Below, piece by piece: positions 8,312-15,648 of a DNA stretch of 32,651 bases. The stretch comes from JBCCGE01 sp039029455. GTDB taxonomy: Bacteria; Pseudomonadota; Gammaproteobacteria; Arenicellales; Poriferihabitantaceae. Each line of letters opens with the position of its first letter. The stretch's first letter is position 1. The translations under genes and the position numbers were made by a program. The stretch lies in contig JBCCGE010000035.1 of NCBI GenBank assembly GCA_039029455.1, positions 1-32,651 on the forward strand, read 5' to 3'. The notes beneath the pieces were generated by a model. The model was not told the origin of the DNA, made no database searches, and worked only from the letters and a program-made list of their open reading frames with translations.

Positions 8312-9508
8312 CTAGTTAGAAGCCTGAAGTGATGCACACATATGGATCATCACTGCCACATCGCCAGCTGGCCCGGTACATTTTGCGCTAACCGGTTTGG
8401 TCGTGCCGTTCCGGAAAACCCAAATCTGCTGCAGCGGCCCGCGTGGGGATTTTTTAATCCAGTATCCGTCTCCTAGATCAATTTTTTCTTCAACTTTTTT
8501 CCCTCCAACCATAGTGGCCGTGTTCAGAGCATCTTCCATATCTCGTGCGCCCAGTGGAGAAATATTGATATTGTATTCGTGAGCGCCGCCGGGAAGAACC
8601 TTGGTAAACGTGTGAGCGTAGTCGGACTTCTGTAACGTCTTGAATCCTTCCGGCACATCAACCACATAACCCATGGCTGCATCAGAAATCGTGGTCATAG
8701 AGACATTGTGCTCCGGAACGTCTATTTGAACGGAAGACTTGGGTGTTGAAGCACCTGCCGACGCGTTCATGCTCCCGGATGCGTTGTCTGCAATATCTTC
8801 CATTCCCGGCATTTCCATCCTGCTGTAACCCTCGGGAACCACATAAGCACCCGCCGGTGCTTCCTCTTCGGTTATTGCCACCAGACTGGTTTTCGTCTGC
8901 AGTGTCTCTTCGCCAACCAGCATCGCGCTGAATGACACCAGAGGTACCCCTTTGATCTTGGCAATTTCTGTTTCCATCGCCTCAATTTTTTCCGAATCGG
9001 CGCTTTGTAGCAGTCCCATCGCTGCGACGGCGACCCTGGAAAGAAGCGACGGGGTTTTAACATCAATATCTTCGGTCGCCCATATAATCGTCCGCGAATT
9101 CCCCATGGGTGACATAAGAACCTGCTCGTAGCCACGAACCGTGTATTGATTCATTTTCTGCGTCTCGCCCGTGTCGGTGACGGAAACCGTCATCTCCGCT
9201 CCGCCCAGTGCTCCGCCGATGGCTTCAGCAGACATCTCCATATAGCTTTGTATGGCGGGAGTGATGACATTGACGACGCCCGACCCGAGATTCATCACCG
9301 TAATGACGTCGTTGGTTTCACTGCGTACATTATTCTCGCCCGCCCAGATCCACTGGCTTTGTTCAGTCGGGCTATGGATTGAGCCGTCAGCAGCCACCAT
9401 ACGGGTTTCGATCTTCAGCTCCATATACAGATCAGCGTTTGCATTGGTCACGAAGATGATGGAGAACGCAAGCAGGAGGGCTTTTATTGGTCTGGGTGTG
9501 CTAATCAT
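8312..9508 (-). CDS. Exported DUF4412-like protein
   Basis: The 398-residue protein has a clear Sec signal peptide (hydrophobic stretch to NANA, cleavage near residue 25) followed by DLYMELKIETRM. The first half follows the pattern of DUF4412-type periplasmic proteins: a beta-strand-rich region in which a bound or measured quantity is followed by YTVRGYEQ and, later, EEAPAGAYVVPEGYSRMEMPGMED. A Ser/Ala/Gly-rich linker at about 245-258 joins a second, roughly 130-residue domain that ends with two cysteines (SAKCTGPAGDVAVMIHMCA). The family call rests on pattern memory and is tentative; the function is unknown. It stands alone between the bkd leader and the glycosyltransferase, with no obvious ribosome site. 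Confidence 0.7.
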   Translation of the reverse strand: MISTPRPIKALLLAFSIIFVTNANADLYMELKIETRMVAADGSIHSPTEQSQWIWAGENNVRSETNDVITVMNLGSGVVNVITPAIQSYMEMSAEAIGGALGGAEMTVSVTDTGETQKMNQYTVRGYEQVLMSPMGNSRTIIWATEDIDVKTPSLLSRVAVAAMGLLQSADSEKIEAMETEIAKIKGVPLVSFSAMLVGEETLQTKTSLVAITEEEAPAGAYVVPEGYSRMEMPGMEDIADNASGSMNASAGASTPKSSVQIDVPEHNVSMTTISDAAMGYVVDVPEGFKTLQKSDYAHTFTKVLPGGAHEYNINISPLGARDMEDALNTATMVGGKKVEEKIDLGDGYWIKKSPRGPLQQIWVFRNGTTKPVSAKCTGPAGDVAVMIHMCASLQASN

Positions 9509-9660
9509 CGGATTTAGTGTCGTTAGTTATAACCACAACTTTAACGCCAAGACCCCACTCCATTCTGTGACATGGATCACTAAAGCGAACAATCTGTCGG
9601 TTTAAATGATGAGGAGATGGGTGTCAGCGCAAGACTATTTGCACTGGCCAGGAACAACAA

Positions 9661-10863
9661 TTAACGCACCGACACCTCGTCTGATAGTCGCTCGCAACAC
9701 TTCTGAATATTGTTTCGAACCTGTTGCCAGGAGAAATGGTTCTCTACCCATTCGCTGGTGAAATCCAGATTCGCTTTTCGGTCTGGCGAAGACTCGAAAC
9801 GAGTGAGCATCGTGAGAGCTTCTCCAAATGACGCCTGATCATGGTATCCAAACACAGTGGGTAAAGTAACGCAGTAGTCTCTCAGCACCTCGCAGTGTGT
9901 TGAAACAATGGCAGGTTTGCCCGCGGATAGCGCTTCAAGAACAATCAGCGATAAGCTTTCGTAGCGCGATGGATTGACGACCGCACGACATCCGTGGATA
10001 AGGCAAGCCTTCTCTTCCTCGCTAACGAATCCACGATACTCAATACAGTCTATGGTCGGAATCTCCATACCATGATTTGAGCCGGCAAGAACAAGACGAA
10101 TGGGTTTATCAGCAGAGTTGTTGATTTGATAGACGAATCGAATCAGTTCATCGGTTGATTTAGCGAAACCGATGCGTCCAAGGTACAGGAGATAGTCCCC
10201 GTCTTCGCTCCTGGCCTTTAGGGTCGCAGGCAATCCAACTGCACCCACAACGGTGCGTTCCTTCACGCCGGGAAGTCGACGTTCGAGAAGCCTTGCTTCG
10301 GCGGGTGAGTTGGCAATGATGGCGCGCGTTGATGACAAAAGACTTTGAGTCATTTGAAAGTAGAACGGAGGCTCGTCGTGCGCTGTTGGAATCAAAATGG
10401 CCTTGTTTCGCACTTGCGGCAGGCCGCGAATGGTCGGGTGATAAAGGTAAGTAAAAAATATGAAAAGATCGGTAGTGGATGCTCGCTCACCTATTCGTTT
10501 CACCAGGTCCGGGCTGTAAGGGCCTTGCATTTTCAGCCAAAGACTCTCGAGCATTCGCGTTACTGGACCGAAGCGGCGTGCCCACAGGGTGGGAAAATAT
10601 CGCGCGGCTAAATCATTAACGTAGTCAAAACGCGGATGTCTGGGGTACTTTATTGCATGACGCCAGACGTCGATACCGTTAATGGATTCCTGCCCAACCG
10701 GATATTCGTTCGCCCAGGTTTCGTAGCGCTTTGCAGCAGTGGTTAAAACGCTTATCGACCAATCCGGTGTCTCACTCAGGGCTTCCGCCAGTTGCTGGGC
10801 ATGACTTTCCGCACCACCAACGCATTCCGGCCCATATCTCTGTACGACAATATCGATCTGCAT
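9661..10863 (-). CDS. Glycosyltransferase family 4 (GT-B fold)
   Basis: This is a retaining GT4-type glycosyltransferase of 400 residues that would transfer a sugar from a nucleotide donor; the acceptor is unknown. The N-terminal half has the acceptor-domain signature RYGPECVGGAESHAQQLAEAL. The C-terminal half has LLYLGRIGFAKSTDEL, then the diagnostic donor-site E-x7-E in NPSRYESLSLIVLEALSAGK. No membrane segment is visible. It is not inside a polysaccharide locus: the only likely operon partner is the OsmC gene 39 bp upstream on the same strand. The start ATG has a poor ribosome site, so translation may depend on the upstream gene. Confidence 0.9.
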   Translation of the reverse strand: MQIDIVVQRYGPECVGGAESHAQQLAEALSETPDWSISVLTTAAKRYETWANEYPVGQESINGIDVWRHAIKYPRHPRFDYVNDLAARYFPTLWARRFGPVTRMLESLWLKMQGPYSPDLVKRIGERASTTDLFIFFTYLYHPTIRGLPQVRNKAILIPTAHDEPPFYFQMTQSLLSSTRAIIANSPAEARLLERRLPGVKERTVVGAVGLPATLKARSEDGDYLLYLGRIGFAKSTDELIRFVYQINNSADKPIRLVLAGSNHGMEIPTIDCIEYRGFVSEEEKACLIHGCRAVVNPSRYESLSLIVLEALSAGKPAIVSTHCEVLRDYCVTLPTVFGYHDQASFGEALTMLTRFESSPDRKANLDFTSEWVENHFSWQQVRNNIQKCCERLSDEVSVR

Positions 10864-10902
10864 TCTAGGGTTCAGAAAACCGTGACAGATCTAATTTTGT
10901 TG

Positions 10903-11412
10903 TCAGGTATTCGACGTGACATTTACGACCAGTTCAGGTCGCGAATTAAGAGTCTGGAAAACCACACAATATCGTTCAGTCAGTTTAATCAGACTGTCGC
11001 GCTGCTCGGGGCTGGCATCACAGTCAAGGTTGAATGTCATATTGATTTTTCTAAAACCGACAGCGGCTTCTTTGTCCACAGCCAGCGTGCCTCGAAAATC
11101 AAGCTCGCCTTCAGCACGAATCGTCGCATCACGCAATTCGATATTCAGCGCTGTAGCAACCGCGCCAAGCGTCACGCCGGCACAGGCGACCAGCGCTTCG
11201 AGCAGCATATCTCCTGAGCAGGCGGACAGTCCGTCGCCACCCGTCGCCGGATGAAGTCCCGCCTCCACAATGGCTTTGCCTGTATCCACCTTGCAGGTGA
11301 CACCCTCGCCAAGTTTTGATTCCGCGGATAAGACAATCATCGCAGAATCAGGATCATCCCTATATTGCGCTTTCAGAGGTGCCTGCAGGCTTTTGAGTTG
11401 GCTGGAGTCCAT
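10903..11412 (-). CDS. OsmC-family (organic hydroperoxide reductase-like) protein
   Basis: The 169-residue protein belongs to the OsmC/Ohr fold, cytoplasmic thiol peroxidases acting on organic peroxides. Both reactive cysteines are in their usual places: Cys77 in LLEALVACAGVTLGAVA and Cys149 in ERYCVVFQTL. The surrounding helices also match the OsmC pattern. It is longer at the N-terminus than Ohr and resembles the YhfA/OsmC-like branch, so peroxidase activity is likely but not certain. It lies immediately upstream of the glycosyltransferase on the same strand and probably heads that two-gene transcript. No OhrR regulator is adjacent. Confidence 0.9.
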   Translation of the reverse strand: MDSSQLKSLQAPLKAQYRDDPDSAMIVLSAESKLGEGVTCKVDTGKAIVEAGLHPATGGDGLSACSGDMLLEALVACAGVTLGAVATALNIELRDATIRAEGELDFRGTLAVDKEAAVGFRKINMTFNLDCDASPEQRDSLIKLTERYCVVFQTLNSRPELVVNVTSNT

Positions 11413-11684
11413 AAAAAATTGAGTTTGTGAGGGTTAACGTGGTGAATCGACTGCTTGGTATACGGATAGTTCAACTAGTGAACGAATCGCGTCACGGAAT
11501 GGCAGTTCTCCCAAATATCGTGTCCTCAGCAGAGGAAAAATTAATGGCATTCAGGCCAAATCACCGAAAAGGTCGGAGAAAACGGAACAGTCGAATGCAC
11601 AAATCGGGTTAGTTTTATTTTATCCCGTCTGCGACATCGCTCCAATTGTGAATGCTCTGTCCCCCTTTGTGACCAGTATCGACT
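11413..11684. other. Intergenic region without a supported gene
   Basis: The stretch holds the promoter for the OsmC gene and the downstream flank of the next minus-strand gene. A 61-codon plus-strand frame (11427-11612) has no family signal and a very basic C-terminus, so I do not call it. CTCTGTCCCC at 11655-11664 faintly resembles the dispersed repeat core described elsewhere. Confidence 0.3.
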
Positions 11685-12611
11685 CTATATGTCGCAGGCC
11701 TTCACGTTTTTCACTCCAGCAAACGCGCTATACGCCGTACCTCCAGGTCTTTTTGCTTCAGTGCCCAAATAAATCGCAGATAAATCCAACATGGAAAAAT
11801 CTATCATCTCAGCCATTGCGTTTTTTAAAATTTGTCTGTTTCCATCAGAGTAATTGTCAAAACGTTCAGGTGCTATACACGCTTCCATGATGAGTGCGTT
11901 CAATCTTGGAGGCTCTTTACCGCTTACTTGATTCTCTGCTTTTTTTAACAGCTCTGCGTGTCTAATTTCTAACTGGTCGATTTCAAGGCTAGACAAGTCG
12001 TTGTTGAGTATCACATTCTGATCGATGAAAGATAAGTCGTGCTCGCCAAGTAGGACTTTATTTTCAAGATCTATAAAAATAACAGAAATCGCTGCGTGGG
12101 ATGCTACGAACCAGGTCTGAGGCCAATAGCTGATACCAACACCTCTGGCGTACACACTCCTTGTTGGGATAGCTGTCTCGCTTGGCGCAAGAATCATCAA
12201 CTTTGTTATACCTGCATTGGCCGTCAATTCAGACAGGTGTACATCATTGAGTAATCGATTGTGGTAGGCGCTTAGACTTTCGTTGCCAAAACGCCGATGA
12301 AGACTAAGCCGAGCTTCTTCGTTGACCACGAGCTTATCTATGCGGATACGGTCGGTCTCGGAAAAAATATCTTCTACACTGTTATCAATCGTAGAAGCAG
12401 GGTCCCAATCTGGCAGGTACTTAACCTCCTGACTGTTGCCCAATCTGCTCAAACCAACTGTGGTGACGAAGACTTCCTTCCCAAGGGAGTTGATATAGCC
12501 AACTCTTTCAATTGACTCTCCTTGCCCAATTATAGGAGAGTTTGTCGGAAGCGTTGCACAGGCGACCAGATTTAGTGAGAGTAGAAAAAAACAAATCTTC
12601 AAAAGCCTCAT
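11685..12611 (-). CDS. Putative lipoprotein of unknown function
   Basis: From ATG 12611 the product has 308 residues. It starts with a lipoprotein signal: MRLLKICFFLLSLNLVAC, with the lipobox LVA-C and lipidated Cys18, then ATLPTNSP. No Asp follows the cysteine, so outer-membrane sorting is likely. The mature part has no motif I recognise: a mixed alpha/beta region with LMILAPSETAIPTRSVYARGVG, then VIFIDLENKVLLGEHDLSF, then a charged helical segment around ILNNDLSSLEIDQLEIRHAELLKKA. An upstream in-frame ATG at 12671 would bury the signal peptide; 12611 has GGA about 10 bases upstream and is preferred. It has no operon partner. Confidence 0.8.
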   Translation of the reverse strand: MRLLKICFFLLSLNLVACATLPTNSPIIGQGESIERVGYINSLGKEVFVTTVGLSRLGNSQEVKYLPDWDPASTIDNSVEDIFSETDRIRIDKLVVNEEARLSLHRRFGNESLSAYHNRLLNDVHLSELTANAGITKLMILAPSETAIPTRSVYARGVGISYWPQTWFVASHAAISVIFIDLENKVLLGEHDLSFIDQNVILNNDLSSLEIDQLEIRHAELLKKAENQVSGKEPPRLNALIMEACIAPERFDNYSDGNRQILKNAMAEMIDFSMLDLSAIYLGTEAKRPGGTAYSAFAGVKNVKACDI

Positions 12612-12884
12612 AGTTTGATTCCGTTTCGTTGATTTTTCATTATTGTATCGTAAGTCTGCGAATTCTCTCAAAATTGATTCTTGTTATCGCACAGTGGCAA
12701 CAACATTTGAAAACGAAAAGTATACGGTTCTAATTTTTGGAAAAAATTTGTTTCTGAGATTTGATGATCGGCTATGTGTAAAATCGTTAAACAGCTTTGG
12801 TTTTCAGATCGACCAAAGGAACTCTTGTTTTAATGGAGTTGTAGAATCTTTCTAGCTTTTTGGTTCTGCAAGCAACTAGTGCGC
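12612..12884. other. Intergenic region, A+T-rich
   Basis: It separates two minus-strand genes and probably carries the lipoprotein promoter. I see no hairpin, repeat or coding signal that stands out. Confidence 0.3.
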
Positions 12885-13787
12885 TCACGCCTTGCCGCCA
12901 GGCAAACCCGACAATCGTGTAGTAATTTCCCGAAGCCGAATAATCTGCTGATAGAACAAAGGAAAGCTCATGACGACTTCGATGTATTCAAAGACATACA
13001 TGATTGCGGTAATTTTCTGGCCATAGCTGAGTCCTGCGTTCTGCACGATCACAACGACTGCGCCTAACATTAGGGTTGCGAGTACGACCCAGACACCGGA
13101 AAAGTTCAGCGTTTCCATATCCGATAGCCTTATGTTCCATTGCGCAAGACGACCAAAGTGTACGTGGACTTTTCGTCGGCGATTCTCGCGGACGACATCG
13201 ACCTGTTTTTCAAGCTCGTCGTTTTGACCGCGGTTATAGCGGAAGATACGGGCCTCGCTGAACCCGTAAATCACCCCGACGATCACCGATGCAGCCAGAC
13301 ATCCCGCCATGACGGTCCAGTCCATAAGCGCAAGGACGACAACGACACCGATAAACGTAATCACTGCGCTGATGAGCTCCGGCATTGAGTCTTCGAAAAA
13401 CTCCACCACTTCCTGCAAGAGTTTGACCTGAGCGGTGAGCCGGGTGGTCGAGACACCGTGTTGATGTTTGTGCGCCACAAGCCGGGTGGCCAGGTCTCGA
13501 TAGATGGCGGCATACGCCCTCGTGTCGTAGAACCGCCGGCCAGCGGCAAAGATCAGAACCGCGACACATAGTGCACTGAGCGCAAGTAACCCATCATTGC
13601 TCTCCTGCAACAGCGTGTCCACGCAGTAGCCAATAGCCAGAGGAAACAGCAGCAGTAATACGGCTTCACCAAGCAGTAACAGCCAGGTAACGGAAATCCG
13701 CCCAAGATAATGCCGAGCAATTTCTTTCAGGGAAACGGATCCGCCCCACTGAAACCCTGTGGGTCTCGTTTCAATCTGCTCTGCCAC
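12885..13787 (-). CDS. ABC transporter six-transmembrane domain protein, no ATPase domain
   Basis: The 300-residue protein resembles the ABC_membrane_3 family: the six-helix domain of a type-I ABC exporter without its nucleotide-binding half. Hydrophobic segments lie at about 30-58, 66-86, 136-155, 157-177 and 232-250, with a final segment near 262-285. RDLATRLVAHKHQHGVSTTRL matches the first cytoplasmic-loop pattern of exporters. No Walker A, signature or Walker B motif is encoded here or by neighbours. It begins 11 bp after the tetR stop, so the two form an operon divergent from the RND pump. It might pair with a distant ATPase or act on its own; its role is unknown. Confidence 0.85.
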   Translation of the reverse strand: MAEQIETRPTGFQWGGSVSLKEIARHYLGRISVTWLLLLGEAVLLLLFPLAIGYCVDTLLQESNDGLLALSALCVAVLIFAAGRRFYDTRAYAAIYRDLATRLVAHKHQHGVSTTRLTAQVKLLQEVVEFFEDSMPELISAVITFIGVVVVLALMDWTVMAGCLAASVIVGVIYGFSEARIFRYNRGQNDELEKQVDVVRENRRRKVHVHFGRLAQWNIRLSDMETLNFSGVWVVLATLMLGAVVVIVQNAGLSYGQKITAIMYVFEYIEVVMSFPLFYQQIIRLREITTRLSGLPGGKA

Positions 13788-13798
13788 GGAACTACTGA

Positions 13799-14368
13799 TC
13801 AGGCTTTGGAAACGGTTCGTTTGAACGTTTCAAACGCGAGTCGAGCCACTTCGTCTGCGCTCGTACCGTCTTCGGTTTGTTGCTGCCAACCCAGATAGAA
13901 GAGGCCTTCTATCAGCCGAACAATCCACGTCACGGGCAGGGTGCTGTCGAATTCACCTCTGCTCAAACCAGACTCAACCAGCGAAAAAACCTGCTGATCC
14001 TGCTTTCGGCTGATGGCCACAACACCAGGATTACTCTCAACGATCTCATCCAGCTGCATCAGAAAGTTCAGTTCCTGAGTCATAGGCATGGCCAGTTCGA
14101 ACAACAAACGCACGGCATCCATACCGGACGTCGCGCGCTCTTCGATGGGTGCTGTGACTTCATCGACTCGCTCCAGACAATAGATGGCGATAGCGGATAC
14201 CAGATTTTCCCGGGTCTCAAACTGACGGTAGAGGGTCGTGCGGCCGACTCCGGCATGTTCAGCGATATCGCTGAGCGTCGCTTCGCTGTTGTTGTTGAGC
14301 AATTCAAGGCCGGCTTTGAGCAGGGCTCTCTGGGATCGTTTGGCCCGTGCATCGAGTGGAGGAGTCAT
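13799..14368 (-). CDS. TetR/AcrR-family repressor of the divergent RND pump
   Basis: The 189-residue regulator has an N-terminal TetR helix-turn-helix at about 12-58: RAKRSQRALLKAGLELLNNN, then ATLSDIAEHAGVGRTTLYRQF and the trailing ENLVSAI. The remaining ligand-binding domain is diverse, as usual. It is transcribed away from the adaptor and pump genes and towards the ABC membrane protein, with a long palindrome between. This arrangement implies repression of both directions and release when a substrate binds. GGAG about 5 bases before the ATG is a good ribosome site. Confidence 0.93.
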   Translation of the reverse strand: MTPPLDARAKRSQRALLKAGLELLNNNSEATLSDIAEHAGVGRTTLYRQFETRENLVSAIAIYCLERVDEVTAPIEERATSGMDAVRLLFELAMPMTQELNFLMQLDEIVESNPGVVAISRKQDQQVFSLVESGLSRGEFDSTLPVTWIVRLIEGLFYLGWQQQTEDGTSADEVARLAFETFKRTVSKA

Positions 14369-14394
14369 GATCTGAGATTATTTTCGGAACACGC

Positions 14395-14423
14395 TTGTAT
14401 CGTAACTCAATTGATTTTATGAT
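14395..14423 (+). promoter_or_regulatory. Sigma-70 promoter of the RND operon
   Basis: TTGTAT (14395-14400), a 17-bp spacer and TATGAT (14418-14423) form a good sigma-70 promoter. Its -35 lies in the left arm and its -10 in the right arm of the palindrome. The predicted start point near 14430 lies before ATG 14458 and after 14395, which rules out the longer open frame as the start of the adaptor gene. Confidence 0.65.
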
Positions 14424-14427
14424 ACAA
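14399..14427 (-). promoter_or_regulatory. Sigma-70 promoter of tetR, overlapping the RND promoter
   Basis: On the minus strand TTGTAT (14427-14422), a 17-bp spacer and TACGAT (14404-14399) mirror the plus-strand promoter almost exactly. The two promoters occupy the same DNA in opposite directions, so polymerase cannot use both at once. Transcription would begin near 14392. Confidence 0.6.
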
Positions 14428-14457
14428 GTGTGTTCCGTAAAATTAGTCAATCCAGTA

Positions 14458-15642
14458 ATGCCAGCTGAAACTCACGACACAGAAAGAGAGATTCCAGAAT
14501 CCGAATCTCGCGTCGCCACGCCAAAAAAATCCCGCCGCTGGATCGGTGTTCTGGTAGGTCTGTGTGTCTTTATGATGGCCTTGATGTATTTATGGGAGGT
14601 CGAAGATACGGTGGATGTGACTCAAACCGATCGGCCTGTGGCGGCTCAACCCGTCACAGTAGAGTACGTAACCGTCAGCACGGAAACCGCAGAAATTGTG
14701 GCGTTTGCGGAGGTTCGTCCGCGCTGGTCCGCCGACATTCGCGCGGCAATTTTTGGGCGGATCGAAAAAGTATTCGATGCCGCGCTGGAGGGTGAGCGCG
14801 TTGAAGCGGGAACCAGGCTCGTCTCAATCGAGAACAGTGGCTTTGTCGCCGATGTGGCCGAAGCTGAACTGGCGGTTCGGCAGGCGGAGCTGGAACTGTT
14901 GCGCGCGCAGAAGGCTACCAAGGTGGCCCGCAAGCAATTCAAGAATTCCGGCACATCGCCGCCCAATGAGCTGGCCGTCCATCTACCGCAACTGCGTATC
15001 GCTGAATTTGCGCTGGAGTCCGGTCGCGCACGTCTGGTCGCGTCGCGCCAGCGATTAACCGATTCAAACGTGCGTGCGCCATTTTCGGGCTATGTCACCA
15101 AGCGTATGGCAAGTCCGGGTCAATCGGTCAATGTGGGTGATGCACTGTTGAGTCTTGTGGACGATACGACGTTCGAAATGACCGTTAGTCTGGGTCGCCG
15201 CGAATGGTTGCTGCTGAAGAAGCCTCTCTCGGGTTTGACCGCACGGGTCCTCAATCAAACCGGAGAACAAGTGGCGACAGCCCGCGTGCGACAGGGGGGC
15301 GGCTTTCTGGATAAAACGACCCGCCAGTATCAGGTGTTTCTCGAGATTGACAACACTGACGAGGGGGCCGTGTTGTCCGGTGATTTCGTCCGTGTGGTGT
15401 TGCCCGGCATTTCGGTGACCGACACGCTGAACCTGCCGGCATCGTCAATGAATCAGGAAGGCCACGTGTGGGCCATTAACGACGACAACCGACTGCAACG
15501 TATCTCTCCTTATGTGCTGTTTCGACGCGACGATCGAATCGTTATTCATGCCCCGGACGGCGCGACGGAACAGCGTGTTGCGGTAACGCCACTGGTGTCG
15601 TTTCTGCCGGGACAGCGTGTGCAGCCGATTAGCTCGGAGTAA
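14458..15642 (+). CDS. RND efflux periplasmic adaptor (membrane fusion protein)
   Basis: The adaptor links an inner-membrane RND pump to an outer-membrane channel. From ATG 14458 it has 394 residues. A Ser/Glu-rich cytoplasmic start and basic KKSRR lead into one transmembrane anchor (about 29-45, WIGVLVGLCVFMMALMYLW), in place of a lipobox. A lipoyl/barrel-sandwich half follows (FGRIEKVF...EGERVEAGTRLVSIE). Then come a short alpha-helical hairpin rich in Ala, Glu and Arg and the second lipoyl half (VRAPFSGYVTKRMASPGQSVNVGDALLSLVD), with beta-barrel and membrane-proximal domains after that. The open frame reaches 14395, but that lies inside the promoter. It ends 6 bp before the pump gene. Confidence 0.93.
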   Translation: MPAETHDTEREIPESESRVATPKKSRRWIGVLVGLCVFMMALMYLWEVEDTVDVTQTDRPVAAQPVTVEYVTVSTETAEIVAFAEVRPRWSADIRAAIFGRIEKVFDAALEGERVEAGTRLVSIENSGFVADVAEAELAVRQAELELLRAQKATKVARKQFKNSGTSPPNELAVHLPQLRIAEFALESGRARLVASRQRLTDSNVRAPFSGYVTKRMASPGQSVNVGDALLSLVDDTTFEMTVSLGRREWLLLKKPLSGLTARVLNQTGEQVATARVRQGGGFLDKTTRQYQVFLEIDNTDEGAVLSGDFVRVVLPGISVTDTLNLPASSMNQEGHVWAINDDNRLQRISPYVLFRRDDRIVIHAPDGATEQRVAVTPLVSFLPGQRVQPISSE

Positions 15643-15648
15643 TTTGAT

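Larger units (their letters stand above)
14381..14442. promoter_or_regulatory. Long palindromic operator between tetR and the RND genes
   Basis: TTTTcGGAACACgCTTGTATC (left, from 14381) is mirrored by GATACAAGtGTGTTCCgtAAAA (right, ending 14442) around a centre near 14411. The arms differ at only a few positions over about 23 bases. The arms overlap the -35 and -10 boxes of promoters in both directions, as expected for a TetR-family operator or a pair of operators. Confidence 0.8.

Noticed and set aside
11427..11612. 61-codon plus-strand frame
   Set aside because: There is no ribosome site or family signal and the C-terminus is very basic; treated as chance.
13877..14422. 181-codon plus-strand frame
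   Set aside because: It lies antisense to the TetR gene, whose helix-turn-helix is unmistakable, and shows no family pattern.
14395..14457. Upstream ATG-less extension of the RND adaptor
   Set aside because: This stretch contains the -35 and -10 boxes of the operon's own promoter, so it cannot be translated from that promoter.
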